Source: Carnobacterium gallinarum DSM 4847
GTDB lineage: Bacteria > Bacillota > Bacilli > Lactobacillales > Carnobacteriaceae
Assembly: GCF_000744375.1 (NCBI RefSeq)
Contig: NZ_JQLU01000005.1
Location: 992,001-1,056,000 of the forward strand
Length of the DNA: 64,000 nucleotides
Reading direction: 5' to 3'
Shown: piece after piece, positions 26,853-36,503 of the stretch
Layout of the letters: each line of letters opens with the position of its first letter
Numbering within the stretch: position 1 is the first letter of the stretch
Notes under the pieces: model-generated
Database searches by the model: none
The model's input: the letters and a program-made list of their open reading frames with translations, nothing else
What the model was told of the DNA's origin: nothing
Program-made: the position numbers and the translations under genes

Positions 26853-28646
26853 TCATTTCGTAATCATTATTTTTTTGTTCTTATATTCAACTTGATACCC
26901 ATTTACTAAAGCTTGTACCTCTGGACTATCCTCTGGACTATCCACTTCAACACTTCCATAATGTCCGCTAATCAGCACATGTTCGCCTACTGCCAATGTT
27001 ATTTTCAGCGTTGGAATCACTGTATGCTGAAAAAGTAGATTCGTATTAGGATCAGCAAAAAGTCCTTCATATTCATGATATCCTTGGATATTTAGACTAG
27101 CAATCGTCCCAACCTCACTACGATGAAGTAAGCCATTTTTAAACTCAAAAATCTTTTGATCCTTAGCATGACCATTCGTCGTACAATTGCTAAAACCTCC
27201 ATCTGCAATATCCAGCTCACGTTGTGTCTTAATCTCGTGAATCCGAACATGCCACGCTCCTAAAGGAACAATCCACGTAGTCACTTCAACATCTGGCATT
27301 GGTATCCATTGATGTTTTAGATACTCTTGAGTTACTTGGCTATGATTTGTTCGTTCCTTGATAATATAATGATCTAAGCCCTTTTCTGAAATCGCCAATG
27401 TGTTATCAAATGCACCTTGTTTTAAAGTTAGCATATCTTTACTTACACTAAATCCAAAACGGCTACTATAAACAAATTTACTGTATTTTTCTGCCGCATG
27501 AGCTTGAGTCGTAAATTGATCTGCGGGATAAAGCAAGACATTCTGATTACTTTCATTCGTCAGCATCATTTTAGCAGTAGAAATCAGATGTTCTGCATTT
27601 TTTTGAGGATAAATCGCTTCGGCTTTCCAGAACGGATGATCCTTTGTCACACCTAGTAGTAAAAAAGTTTTAAAAGCCCAATATGGTGAGCCGGGACTGT
27701 TGTAACTTTCTGTCATATACATATTTTCATAACCATACCCTAGACTTAAAATACCATCTAGACGACAAGCAGACTGACCTGACCAATAAGTGAAATGCTT
27801 CAATAAAATTCCCTTAATCTCACCCCAAGGCAAAGCTTCAACATCGGCATATACTAACGCTGACCAAAAAGCACCTTGCGCAAAACGATAGGTCAAACTA
27901 CGACCATAAGGCACCGCCGCGCCATTCTCATCAAACCAATAACGAAAATCCTGTGCAAATTCTGTTGCTCGTTCAATAAACAAACGTGACTGCTCTGGAT
28001 CACGTTCCATCATTTCACTAGCATAAATTAAACCATAATAATGAAACGCCCAAGGAATATAGTAATCCATTTGCTGTGGATTGCCATCAAAATACCACCC
28101 TTTCTCCAAATACATACTATTAATTGCATCTAAATCTTCCTTCAACCAAGCTTCAGAATAAGGTTTTTCTAATTTAATAAACACAACATTCACTAAAATT
28201 CTAAAAAAGCGCCAATTATTCCGATGAACCCCTACATGATTAATTTGATCTAGCCAGTTATATAAATTTAGTTGATTCTCTTCATTTAACGAATCCCAAA
28301 ACTGTTCCTTCGTCGTCATAATCGTGACTGCTAGTGCCGCCATTTCAACAATTAATTGATCAAAATCCTGAACAGCTCCCCAGTAATGCTCTGACTTAGG
28401 ATCAACACCAGCCAAAATCCCCCCTTTAAAGTAAGCAAAATCTTCAGATGATTCAGCTCCTTCAAGAGGTCCCGCGCCCCATAGCAATCTCAGAAAACCT
28501 TCGATTTCTGCTTGATCGTCATCATAATGGGCGCTGGAATAGCCTAATTTTAAGCGACCGTTCCCCTCCTCTCGATACGCCTTAGTAGCGCCTACCAATT
28601 TCTGATAATAGGCAACTAGCTCTTCACGATTAGTTATTTCACTCAT
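26853..28646 (-). CDS. DUF2264 protein, probable intracellular glycan hydrolase
   Basis: 597 residues, no signal peptide. The N-terminal two thirds resemble an alpha/alpha barrel (HVGVHRNNWRFFRILVNVVF, GNPQQMDYYIPWAFHYYGLI, AAVPYGRSLTYRFAQGAFWS); the C-terminal third is beta-rich. This is the DUF2264 family, some members of which have been linked to glucuronidase activity. The ATG at 28646 follows GGAGG; six codons further up there is no site. Between GH88 and kdgF genes, so likely removes or exposes a terminal uronate on imported oligosaccharides. Confidence 0.8.
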   Translation of the reverse strand: MSEITNREELVAYYQKLVGATKAYREEGNGRLKLGYSSAHYDDDQAEIEGFLRLLWGAGPLEGAESSEDFAYFKGGILAGVDPKSEHYWGAVQDFDQLIVEMAALAVTIMTTKEQFWDSLNEENQLNLYNWLDQINHVGVHRNNWRFFRILVNVVFIKLEKPYSEAWLKEDLDAINSMYLEKGWYFDGNPQQMDYYIPWAFHYYGLIYASEMMERDPEQSRLFIERATEFAQDFRYWFDENGAAVPYGRSLTYRFAQGAFWSALVYADVEALPWGEIKGILLKHFTYWSGQSACRLDGILSLGYGYENMYMTESYNSPGSPYWAFKTFLLLGVTKDHPFWKAEAIYPQKNAEHLISTAKMMLTNESNQNVLLYPADQFTTQAHAAEKYSKFVYSSRFGFSVSKDMLTLKQGAFDNTLAISEKGLDHYIIKERTNHSQVTQEYLKHQWIPMPDVEVTTWIVPLGAWHVRIHEIKTQRELDIADGGFSNCTTNGHAKDQKIFEFKNGLLHRSEVGTIASLNIQGYHEYEGLFADPNTNLLFQHTVIPTLKITLAVGEHVLISGHYGSVEVDSPEDSPEVQALVNGYQVEYKNKKIMITK

Positions 28647-28676
28647 TTTGCTCCTCCTATCCATTACTTTCTGACT

Positions 28677-29792
28677 CTACCAAATATCAAAGGCTTTGTT
28701 TTGTAATCTTAAAATTCCCTCAACAAAGAAATAATCCCCATAAACCAAGGGAATATGCGTTTCTGCGACTTGATGATAGGAATGACTGCCATTTTCAATC
28801 ATTCCATCTTCCTCAAGATTCCAATTGCCATGCTTTTCCTCCGTATTACGTAAGATTTTCTCAGCAACTTGACGATAAAGAACAGCATCGCTCTCGTTAA
28901 CGTATTCTGCAATCTCCAACAAACCACAGGCTGCACACGTTCCAGCACTTGTATCTAATTTAGTGGTGCCAATCGGTGCTTTAAAGTCAACAATCGGTAC
29001 ATAATCCGTCTGACTGACATGAGCGATAAAATAATTCGCGATTTTTTGAGCTACCGCTAAATAGCGTTCATCTTTAGTATATTTATAACATAATGCAAAG
29101 CCATAAATCGCCCATGCTTGACCACGTGTCCATGCAGAATCTGGTGCATATCCTTGCCCAGCCAACAGCTCAATAAAGGCTCCTGTCTCAGAATCAAAAC
29201 TCCCAATATGCCCAACAGAACCATCTGGACGAACTAAATGTTCAATAATCGTATCCGCATGAGTGGTGGCAATTTGTGCAAAACGGGTGTCTCCTGTCAC
29301 TTCTGCCGCAAAATACAAAAGCGGCAAGTTCATCATACTGTCAATAATTACCCAACCTAGGAAGTCTTTATTCCAAGCTCGAATGAATCCACCGTTTAAA
29401 TTAAATCTACCTGCCAATAAGGTAGCTGCATGAATGGCCCTTGTCTTAGAAAATTCATCTCCTGTTAAACGGTAATTCGCAACGGATGTGTGCAACCACA
29501 TGAAGCCTACATCATGATGCAAACCAACAAATTCAATCAGCGAGCGGTCTAATAAGCTTTCGATTTTTTCTGCATTCTCTCGGTAAGCCACTTCTTGAGT
29601 TTCTTGATATAACTGCCATAACGTTCCTGCAAAAAAACCGTTCGTCCACCAAGCAATATTTATCTCGTTCATATCATTATAATGACCATCAACCGCAATA
29701 TAAGGAATTTTCCCCGTATGTCGTTGGTTCATCACTGACATTTTTTCATGAATTTTTTCTAAAACTTCTTTTGACCATATTTGTGTATCCAC
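28677..29792 (-). CDS. ugl: Unsaturated glucuronyl hydrolase (GH88)
   Basis: Cytoplasmic enzyme that releases the 4,5-unsaturated uronate from oligosaccharides made by polysaccharide lyases. 371 residues of (alpha/alpha)6 barrel. The two catalytic aspartates are visible as D94 in HHDVGFMW and D151 in IIDSMMNLPLL, closely matching the D88/D149 pair of the Bacillus enzyme. GTG start with GGAGGG. Next to an ABC importer and kdgF, so it should act on imported lyase products (glycosaminoglycan, pectin- or gellan-like). Confidence 0.92.
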   Translation of the reverse strand: MDTQIWSKEVLEKIHEKMSVMNQRHTGKIPYIAVDGHYNDMNEINIAWWTNGFFAGTLWQLYQETQEVAYRENAEKIESLLDRSLIEFVGLHHDVGFMWLHTSVANYRLTGDEFSKTRAIHAATLLAGRFNLNGGFIRAWNKDFLGWVIIDSMMNLPLLYFAAEVTGDTRFAQIATTHADTIIEHLVRPDGSVGHIGSFDSETGAFIELLAGQGYAPDSAWTRGQAWAIYGFALCYKYTKDERYLAVAQKIANYFIAHVSQTDYVPIVDFKAPIGTTKLDTSAGTCAACGLLEIAEYVNESDAVLYRQVAEKILRNTEEKHGNWNLEEDGMIENGSHSYHQVAETHIPLVYGDYFFVEGILRLQNKAFDIW

Positions 29793-29873
29793 CTTGTTCC
29801 CTCCACTTTAACTAAACATTTTATGAGTAAGCAAGGCTAGGACAAAAGCATCCTAGCCTCAATTTTCTTACGC

Positions 29874-31232
29874 TTATTTATAATCCTCTTTAACTGTCAA
29901 TTCAGGATATGCTGAAGTCATCTGATCGCCTAATTCCTTAAGAGCATCCTTTCTTGAAACAGATCCACTACCATAGGCGTCTAATAAATCACCTAAGAAT
30001 TTCACCAAATTCACGTCGTATTTCGTAACGATATCTTTGTATTCTTTCTCTTGAATGGTAGCTTGTTTTTGATATTCGCCAAAAACATCTTGATTCCCAA
30101 GTAGCGGTTCCACATAGTTTTTATCAACTAGTGCTTGCGCAGCGGTTTTGCTTGAAGGATAACCTAATTTAGTAAACTGATCTTCAATTAACGTATCTTG
30201 ATTAACTGTTTGCGATTTAATATATTCCCACGCATTCTTTTTGTTAGCTGCTTGCTCTGTAATAAAGAAGTAGCTACCACCACGATTATATGCATAGGTC
30301 GGACTCGTCATCCCCCAATTACCAGAGCCTTCTTTGTCCGTAATCTGTGGTCTGATCTTAGAATTAAAGCCCCAGCTTGGTAAGAAATCAATGAAAAAGT
30401 TATCGTTATTAAAACCTGCGAAATAGGCATCACCTTCACCTTTTTCTAGGTACATCTTGTTATCGTGAATGACTTTAGCCGTATCAAACCAATCGGCAAT
30501 ATCTTGCGTAATCGTAAATGTATCATTTTCAACAAATGGTTTCTGTCTTTGGGCAAAAAGCATATTGTTTACATTTTGCATTGTTCCAAATAATTTCACT
30601 TTGCCGCCATATTCTTTTTGAAGCTTGTCGTTGACTTCAATCCATTTTTTTTCAGAACTCATTGCTTTTGCAACTTCGGTTAAATCTTGTGTACCTAGGA
30701 CTTTCTCAGAAACCTCACGATTAAAGAACATCATACCTACTGGATATTCAGCTGTAAATCCGCGCAGGTTGCCTTTGGAATCCGTTCCGAGTTCAACTAA
30801 TTCTTTATAGGCATTTTTTTTATAATCTGCCGCTTCATCTGCAAAAACTTCACTAATGTTCAAACTCACACCAGGCTTGTCTACCCATTCTTTAACTGAA
30901 TCTTTCGTTACAACAAAGACATCAGGTGCCGTTTTAGGGTCCGATACACCTTGTTTTAATTTTGTTTGGAAATCGGCAGTCGGCGTAAGGACAACTTGGA
31001 CATCTTTGTTATTATCTGCTCCCCATTGCTCTGAACTCGCTTTGACCTGATTCGCTGATGTCCAAACAACTAGCTTATCCGTTTCAACAATCTCTTCTTT
31101 TTTAGCTGCATCGCCAGTCCCAGATCCCTTTGAATCCGCTTGACTGCCGCTATTTCCACAAGCAGCTAACGTTAACATCGTTCCACAAACTACCACACCC
31201 GTCATCATCTTTTTCAACGTACTTTTTTTCAT
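29874..31232 (-). CDS. Oligosaccharide-binding lipoprotein of ABC importer
   Basis: 452 residues. Lipoprotein signal with LTLAACGNSG, then a family 1 (maltodextrin-type) binding fold (DKLVVWTSANQ, PDVFVVTKDSVKEW, GGSYFFITEQAANKKNAWEY). It should capture a uronate-containing oligosaccharide outside the cell for the two permeases just upstream. Good ribosome site (AGAGGGAATGG). It follows the MalG-type permease gene by 48 bp and precedes GH88 by 81 bp. Confidence 0.9.
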   Translation of the reverse strand: MKKSTLKKMMTGVVVCGTMLTLAACGNSGSQADSKGSGTGDAAKKEEIVETDKLVVWTSANQVKASSEQWGADNNKDVQVVLTPTADFQTKLKQGVSDPKTAPDVFVVTKDSVKEWVDKPGVSLNISEVFADEAADYKKNAYKELVELGTDSKGNLRGFTAEYPVGMMFFNREVSEKVLGTQDLTEVAKAMSSEKKWIEVNDKLQKEYGGKVKLFGTMQNVNNMLFAQRQKPFVENDTFTITQDIADWFDTAKVIHDNKMYLEKGEGDAYFAGFNNDNFFIDFLPSWGFNSKIRPQITDKEGSGNWGMTSPTYAYNRGGSYFFITEQAANKKNAWEYIKSQTVNQDTLIEDQFTKLGYPSSKTAAQALVDKNYVEPLLGNQDVFGEYQKQATIQEKEYKDIVTKYDVNLVKFLGDLLDAYGSGSVSRKDALKELGDQMTSAYPELTVKEDYK

Positions 31233-31280
31233 TTTCCATTCCCTCTTCTCTTAAATTAGTTGAAAATCATTTTATACCTA

Positions 31281-32111
31281 CTATTCCTTCTCGCCACCTG
31301 AGCCAACGCCATCAATGATATAACGAGAAAACATAAAGAATACAACCATAATCGGAACAATTGAAATCGCAATAGATAAGTACATTGCTCCAACACTTGG
31401 ATCTTGAACGTCCGAATTTATAATCCGAATAATCAATGGTAGCGTGTATTTTTTGGGATCTGACAATAAAATTAAAGGTGTTAAATAGTTATTCCAACTC
31501 CCTACAAAACTTGTAATTCCCATCGTGAAAATCGCTGGACTCATAATTGGCAAAGCAATTCGATTAAAAATACCAAATTCAGAAGCTCCGTCAATTCGAG
31601 CTGATTCAATAATACTGCGAGATAAGGCACTTTCGGTATACTGTTTGATAAAGAAGACCGTTGCTGCGCTAGCAATTGCCGGCACGATTAGTGGTACATA
31701 TGAATTTAATAGATTCATGTTTTTAACGAATTTATAAAATCCAATAATGCTTAACTGTGACGGAATCATCATAATAACGAGAACTGCTCCAAATAAGGCA
31801 TTTTTATATTTGAAATCGTAGGCCACAAAGGCATATGCCGTTAAAGATGAGAAGTAACACGTTAACGCCGTTGACAAAGTAGCAATAATCAAGCTATTTT
31901 TAAAAGCTGCTACCGCATCTACTCGAGCCTGCATGTCTTTAAAATTTTCAGCTAAAAAGGTACTTGGAATCAAAGAGAACCCCGACATAATATCGCCCGT
32001 ACTACGAGTTGCGTTGACAATCATAATATAAAAAGGAAAAAAGGTAATCAATGCCAAGATCATCAAGAAAGCATATAAGCCAATTTTTTTACCTGTGATT
32101 TTTTTCGTCAT
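31281..32111 (-). CDS. Sugar ABC transporter permease, MalG type
   Basis: 276 residues, six predicted spans, EAA loop ESARIDGASEFGIFNRIALP around residue 185, and the typical DGVGSGGEKE tail. Its ATG overlaps the stop of the previous permease (ATGA), so translation is coupled. Partner of the MalF-type gene and the binding lipoprotein. No ATPase gene in the operon; a shared MsmX/MsmK-type ATPase is expected. Confidence 0.9.
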   Translation of the reverse strand: MTKKITGKKIGLYAFLMILALITFFPFYIMIVNATRSTGDIMSGFSLIPSTFLAENFKDMQARVDAVAAFKNSLIIATLSTALTCYFSSLTAYAFVAYDFKYKNALFGAVLVIMMIPSQLSIIGFYKFVKNMNLLNSYVPLIVPAIASAATVFFIKQYTESALSRSIIESARIDGASEFGIFNRIALPIMSPAIFTMGITSFVGSWNNYLTPLILLSDPKKYTLPLIIRIINSDVQDPSVGAMYLSIAISIVPIMVVFFMFSRYIIDGVGSGGEKE

Positions 32112-33055
32112 TTTTTATTTCCTCGCAATCGACTAATTAATAAGAATGAAGAGAAGAAAGCGATAAAGATAAACAGATAGTACGCAATTGCTGCTGCGTA
32201 GCCAAAGTTGTTGTATTCAAAAGCCGTGTTATATAAATACATGACAACCGTCATCAGTTTGCCTCTTGGTGCGCCCATTCCTCCAGTTAAAACTTGTTGC
32301 ACATCGAAGCTTTGCATTCCCCCGACTAACGAACTTAAAAACAAGAAGATAGTAATCGGTTTCAAAAGTGGCATCGTAATCTTCCAAAAGATATGCCAGG
32401 AATTCGCTCCATCGATTTTAGCCGCCTCATACATACTTGGCGAAATTGCTGTCATCCCCGCCATCACTAAAATCATTGTATTTCCAAAATACATCCACCA
32501 ATGAATAAATCCGACTGAACCTTGAGCAAAGATTGGATTCGCTAAGAAATTAATAGGTTCTGAAATCCAGTGAATATCTAACAAAACTTGGTTGACAATT
32601 CCAGATGGATAACTTAAGAATTGATTGAATAACGCTGAAATAGACACGGCTGTTACGAGTCGAGGTAAATAATACAAAGCTCGATAGACGCCTTTTCCTT
32701 TGATATTGTTGTAGCTAAAAATAGCTGCTAGCACAAAGGCGAAGCCAAATTGTGGAATAACGCCAATCACCCACATGACCACCGTATTTTTTAAAGCATC
32801 ATAAAATTTTGCATCTGTGAATACACGGAGATAATTAGCCATTCCGATATTAACCGGATCCGTGAATCCGTCATATGCGGTAAAACTTAAATATAATGTG
32901 TAAATAATCGGGTATAGACTAAAGACTAGAAAAACTAGGAAAAAGGGTACTAGGAAATAATAGCCAAAACGATTTTTTTGTACTCCTTTTTTCTTTCCAT
33001 TCAATGTAACATTTGCTTGTTTACTCACTCCTCTTTCATTCCTTTCTGTTTTCAT
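32108..33055 (-). CDS. Sugar ABC transporter permease, MalF type
   Basis: 315 residues: a basic, polar N-terminal stretch of about 28 residues, then six spans with the EAA loop YEAAKIDGANSWHIFWKITMP. Its ATG overlaps the stop of the small membrane protein gene (ATGA). A GTG ten codons on (VSKQANV) is an alternative start. Related to the LplB/YtcP-like uronate oligosaccharide importers of Firmicutes by context. Confidence 0.9.
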   Translation of the reverse strand: MKTERNERGVSKQANVTLNGKKKGVQKNRFGYYFLVPFFLVFLVFSLYPIIYTLYLSFTAYDGFTDPVNIGMANYLRVFTDAKFYDALKNTVVMWVIGVIPQFGFAFVLAAIFSYNNIKGKGVYRALYYLPRLVTAVSISALFNQFLSYPSGIVNQVLLDIHWISEPINFLANPIFAQGSVGFIHWWMYFGNTMILVMAGMTAISPSMYEAAKIDGANSWHIFWKITMPLLKPITIFLFLSSLVGGMQSFDVQQVLTGGMGAPRGKLMTVVMYLYNTAFEYNNFGYAAAIAYYLFIFIAFFSSFLLISRLRGNKK

Positions 33056-33291
33056 TTACTTATTTGCTCTTTTTTAAAGAATGCTGATAGCGCAACGAAA
33101 TAATAGAACCATGTACAGATTAAAACGATTAATTGCAACGGTAGGTTCTCAATGATAAAAAATGTTAAAACCATCATGGCCACAAAACTAACCGTTCGAC
33201 ATCCGAATAGCTGTTTATGTGATAATTGACGATAATGAGGAATGATTCCTTCTGTTAAAACTAATACAATAGCGACGAACCAAGTTAACAT
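33052..33291 (-). CDS. Small membrane protein heading the uronate-glycan operon
   Basis: 79 residues with two hydrophobic spans (LTWFVAIVLVLTEGII and VAMMVLTFFIIENL... to TWFYYFVALSAFF) and a charged tail. Perfect AAGGAGG ribosome site. First gene of the ABC/GH88 operon, overlapping the permease start. I do not recognise the family; a role in assembling or tuning the importer is a guess. Confidence 0.7.
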   Translation of the reverse strand: MLTWFVAIVLVLTEGIIPHYRQLSHKQLFGCRTVSFVAMMVLTFFIIENLPLQLIVLICTWFYYFVALSAFFKKEQISK

Positions 33292-33306
33292 GATAACCTC
33301 CTTAAC

Positions 33307-33418
33307 TTTAACGTTTAACCTAAAAATATAAAGCGTTTACACGTTTAATATACTGATTATTTATATAGATGTCAACACTTTTTTTGAAATAATTTTAATC
33401 GTTTAACCTAACGTTAAA
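33307..33418. promoter_or_regulatory. Cluster of LacI-type operators in a divergent promoter region
   Basis: Three sites with central CG: TTTAACGTTTAA (33307-33318), TTTAATCGTTTAA (33394-33406) and TAACGTTAAA (33409-33418). They lie between the ABC/GH88 operon and the divergent LacI gene. Matching sites occur upstream of the 38835-40586 gene. TGTAAACGCTTTA, a cre-like sequence with one mismatch, lies between them on the minus strand. Confidence 0.65.
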
Positions 33419-33672
33419 TAAAGGTTGCTCACAAATGAACAATATCAAGTATTTTCCTAACCTTCCGCTGATTCCTTAATTTTCAAAAACAGGTTTATTT
33501 CTCATAATAACTCTTCTAGCTTTATAACGATTTATCTCAACAAACTTAATTTATTCCAAGTAGATTGGTTCATTTTTCAGTTAGATATGGTAAAATTCAA
33601 AAGAACGAACTTTTGGTAAATGATTTAGTAGTTAAACCTTTAAATAATATCCTAGATAGGGAGGAAATAAAA

Positions 33673-34656
33673 ATGAGCCAAACGATTACTCTCAAACAAA
33701 TAGCCGATATTGCTGGAGTTTCTGTAGCGACGGTTTCTTACGCCTTAAATGGCTCTAAAAAAGTCAGCCAAAAAACACGTCTTTTGGTCCTAAGTATCGC
33801 CAAAGAGTTAGACTACACACCGAATATTTTAGCGAAACAATTACGCACCGATCAGTCTAAGCTAATCTTCGCTTTAACCAATAATTTTTCCAGCACATTT
33901 AACGGTGCGATTATGCAGCATGTCGAAGAAGAGTTTGAAAAAGAAGGTTATCAATTGTTAGCCTTAACCGGTGACATTCCTGAAGTAATTAAAACCAATA
34001 TTTTCAATGGTGGTATTGTTCTAAATTATCAGCTAACGCCAACTGAAGTCGACCAACTAGCAAAAGCTGTAAAAAAACCATTAGTCTTACTTTCTGGTGA
34101 TTTCTCAGGGGACTCGGTCGCTAGCGTCAGTATGGATAACGAACTAGGTATGTCCTTAATTATGTCAGAAATCCAGCAATCGATTCATCATAATATTTGC
34201 TTTATTAAAGGACCAGATTCTTCTTTTAATAACAAAGAACGGATGCTTTATGCGGAAAAATACTATAAAGAACTATTCAATCGTGATGATTTTACCATTC
34301 GGACTTATGATGGCGATTTCCAAGCAGATCAAGCCTATCATTTGGCTCGAGAGCTACTAGCGAATACGGATTATAATGCATTTGTTTGCTTTAATGATTT
34401 TATGACAACTGGTATCTATCAAGCAGCCTATGAGCAGAACTTAATTGTCGGTAAGGACATTAGCGTTACAGGTTTTGATAATAGCTTTTACGCAAAAACC
34501 ATGACTCCAAGGCTAACCACCATCAGTCTAGATAAACGTCTTTGGGCGAAAGAAGTTGTGAAAACTTATTTTGGATTAGTGAATCACCAACAGTACGAGC
34601 ATACACGGATTCCCGTTCACTTAAAAAAACGTTTATCCATTAATTATGGTGACTAG
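33673..34656 (+). CDS. LacI-family regulator of the uronate-glycan genes
   Basis: 327 residues. Helix-turn-helix ITLKQIADIAGVSVATVSYA, hinge YTPNILAKQLRT, then the sugar-binding domain. The ATG at 33673 follows GGGAGG; the frame extends 36 codons upstream without a ribosome site and without family similarity. Transcribed away from the ABC/GH88 operon, with three candidate operators between them. It lacks the usual AELTTPGIT ending but has KTMTPRLTTISLDK. Confidence 0.88.
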   Translation: MSQTITLKQIADIAGVSVATVSYALNGSKKVSQKTRLLVLSIAKELDYTPNILAKQLRTDQSKLIFALTNNFSSTFNGAIMQHVEEEFEKEGYQLLALTGDIPEVIKTNIFNGGIVLNYQLTPTEVDQLAKAVKKPLVLLSGDFSGDSVASVSMDNELGMSLIMSEIQQSIHHNICFIKGPDSSFNNKERMLYAEKYYKELFNRDDFTIRTYDGDFQADQAYHLARELLANTDYNAFVCFNDFMTTGIYQAAYEQNLIVGKDISVTGFDNSFYAKTMTPRLTTISLDKRLWAKEVVKTYFGLVNHQQYEHTRIPVHLKKRLSINYGD

Positions 34657-34772
34657 CTTTAATGAATTTTCATCGACTTATTAATAAAAAAATGAATCTA
34701 GCAACTCTGAACATAACGAGATTGCTCTAAAAAAAGCAGTTTGTGACTGGAACAAAAGTCTTAAAATAATAG

Positions 34773-34822
34773 AAATCCCAAGAAATCCATTTTTCAAAAT
34801 GTTGATTTCTTGGGATTTTTCA
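34773..34822. terminator. Strong bidirectional terminator
   Basis: Arms near 34773-34788 and 34803-34818 (AAATCCCAAGAAATC and complement), loop of about 14, T5 after the stem on the plus strand and A-rich on the other side. It closes the LacI gene and the facing DUF1433-like gene. Confidence 0.85.
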
Positions 34823-34887
34823 TTTTTTAGTTCACTTATTTTGATACAACACGGAAATTTTTTTATATTTGAGACGTATTGGTACTT

Positions 34888-35286
34888 TTATTTCTGGTGT
34901 TCCGTTTCTTCTTTTTTTATTTCTTGGACTGTTTTGCTCTTAAGTTCATATTCTGGTTTGATTTCAGGTGATTTTTCGTCATCCAACCAGTTTAAAGCAG
35001 CACTAAAATGTTCATCATAAATCCCTGCATCAAATTCCATTTCAGGATTTTTATTAACAAATCCCTGTATATGTTTGATACCGGTAGGGTTAGTATGAAC
35101 GGTTTCAAATTTTACATCAGTTATATTTTTATAAGTATATTTTAAATATTTTTCAATAAGTGGACCTTCTTCTTCAATAAGTTTTTTATTTCCTGTATAT
35201 TTTATAATACTTCTCACCCCTATCAAACATAAAAAAACAAAAAATAGTAATACTATTTTTTTATATTTTAGTTTCTTTATTTTCAT
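34888..35286 (-). CDS. Membrane-anchored DUF1433-like protein, probable lipase-toxin immunity
   Basis: 132 residues: one N-terminal span (KIVLLFFVFLCLIGV) then an outside domain with YLKYTYKNITDVKFETVHTN, PTGIKHIQGFVNKNPEMEF. The pattern (helix, N-x-x-x-V-x-F, then N-P-x-G...I-x-G-x-V-N) resembles DUF1433 proteins, the immunity partners of the staphylococcal T7SS lipase TslA. No clean lipobox, so it is anchored by the span. Divergent from the lipase gene with only 47 bp between the start codons. Family call is tentative; context supports it. Confidence 0.6.
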   Translation of the reverse strand: MKIKKLKYKKIVLLFFVFLCLIGVRSIIKYTGNKKLIEEEGPLIEKYLKYTYKNITDVKFETVHTNPTGIKHIQGFVNKNPEMEFDAGIYDEHFSAALNWLDDEKSPEIKPEYELKSKTVQEIKKEETEHQK

Positions 35287-35292
35287 TATTAA

Positions 35293-35325
35293 CTCCTGTA
35301 TAATTTTTACTATAGTATACAGGAG
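35293..35325. promoter_or_regulatory. Inverted repeat spanning both ribosome sites of a divergent pair
   Basis: Perfect 10-bp arms CTCCTGTATA (35293-35302) and TATACAGGAG (35316-35325). Each arm contains the Shine-Dalgarno sequence of one of the two divergent genes. One bound repressor, or a hairpin in either transcript, would affect both. Confidence 0.65.
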
Positions 35326-35333
35326 GAAACAAC

Positions 35334-36497
35334 ATGATGCAATTGACAGATGAACAAAATTTTAATTTGGCCGATATAGTTTATGAAGATATTAATTTGA
35401 AAATCAACAAGAAAATACGGATAAAAGATGGGAGTCAATGGATAACAATTAATTCTGTTAATGACCCCAGTGGACTTCAAGCAATCGCAGTCGTCCCGCT
35501 TAAAGATTATCAAGCGATGCAAGCAGGAAAGGTTACGACCTATCCTGATGTTATTTTTTCTTCGAGAGGGAGTCAAACGGATCATGCCGGTGAAGCGTTA
35601 AAAGATTGGCTTGAAACAGATACTGTTGAGTTAGGTTTAGCCCAAAAACCTGAACATTACCAAAATATGAAAGATAAAAATGGAAAACTGTTAACACCAG
35701 AAAAGGAGTCCCAATTTAGAGGGTATGAAAAATTTGTGCGGGATACGCTAAATTCGACACAATTTGATAAGACAACTTGTTCCTTTACAGGGCATAGCTT
35801 AGGTGGTTCTTTAGCCCAGTATATGGCGGTTCTAACAGATTCCAAAGCGACCACTTTTGCTGCTGCTCGTGCATATCGACTATTACCACCAGAGCTACAA
35901 AAGGCGGTCCGTGAGGGAAACTATGACGATTTGATTCGTGATTATCGTCATAAGAATGACCCTGTAGGATATGTTCCTTTAGGAGAAATAATTGGTTCTA
36001 GATATATGGCTAAAAGTGCCAGCAGTGATCTCGTTGGAATGGGACATACGAGAGGTAGCTTTCAAGGGATGTTTAACGGGGACGGCTCTGTTATGGTACG
36101 TATTCATCCAGAAGCGATTTTAAACCAACTACCTTTGTTTGATTCCGCTATCCAAAATCTTTATTTTACTCAGGAAATGATTGAAACAGTGACCGATAAT
36201 TTAGACAGAGAAATTCAAAAAATTTATACTACTTATCTTGATAAAATGGGAACAGATAGCTTTAGTCATTTGAAAAGTACCGACGTAGAAGATATTTTTG
36301 AAGAGTTTGCCCAATCCCGTGAAGGAAGTTCCTACTATTTTTATGATCGTCAACAAAAAGAACTACTACTAGATAACTTAGAAAAAACAAAAAGACAATT
36401 AACCCATCAAAAAAACACCATTGAAACGGCTGCAATATTGTTTAAGACGCAAGATCAGCAGTTAGAAAAAAAAATAAGTCAATTATTTGGGAGGTAA
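35334..36497 (+). CDS. Class 3 lipase-type protein, candidate T7SS lipase effector
   Basis: 387 residues, no signal peptide. An alpha/beta-hydrolase domain (about 60-260) holds the nucleophile S155 in FTGHSLGGSLAQYM, with a likely acid in HKNDPVGYVPLG. The last 120 residues are helical and highly charged (DNLDREIQKIYTTYLD, DNLEKTKRQLTHQKNTIE). A lipase domain in front and a helical domain behind is the reversed layout of TslA-type T7SS lipases, where the helical end is the secretion part. A small helical gene follows by 6 bp and a DUF1433-like gene lies divergent, completing that gene set. Strong ribosome site AGGAGG. Confidence 0.75.
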   Translation: MMQLTDEQNFNLADIVYEDINLKINKKIRIKDGSQWITINSVNDPSGLQAIAVVPLKDYQAMQAGKVTTYPDVIFSSRGSQTDHAGEALKDWLETDTVELGLAQKPEHYQNMKDKNGKLLTPEKESQFRGYEKFVRDTLNSTQFDKTTCSFTGHSLGGSLAQYMAVLTDSKATTFAAARAYRLLPPELQKAVREGNYDDLIRDYRHKNDPVGYVPLGEIIGSRYMAKSASSDLVGMGHTRGSFQGMFNGDGSVMVRIHPEAILNQLPLFDSAIQNLYFTQEMIETVTDNLDREIQKIYTTYLDKMGTDSFSHLKSTDVEDIFEEFAQSREGSSYYFYDRQQKELLLDNLEKTKRQLTHQKNTIETAAILFKTQDQQLEKKISQLFGR

Positions 36498-36503
36498 ACT
36501 AAA

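Noticed and set aside
34799-35020. Plus-strand frame over the DUF1433-like gene
   Set aside because: Antisense to a gene with a clear ribosome site and membrane anchor; translation is dominated by F, S and W codons of AT-rich antisense.
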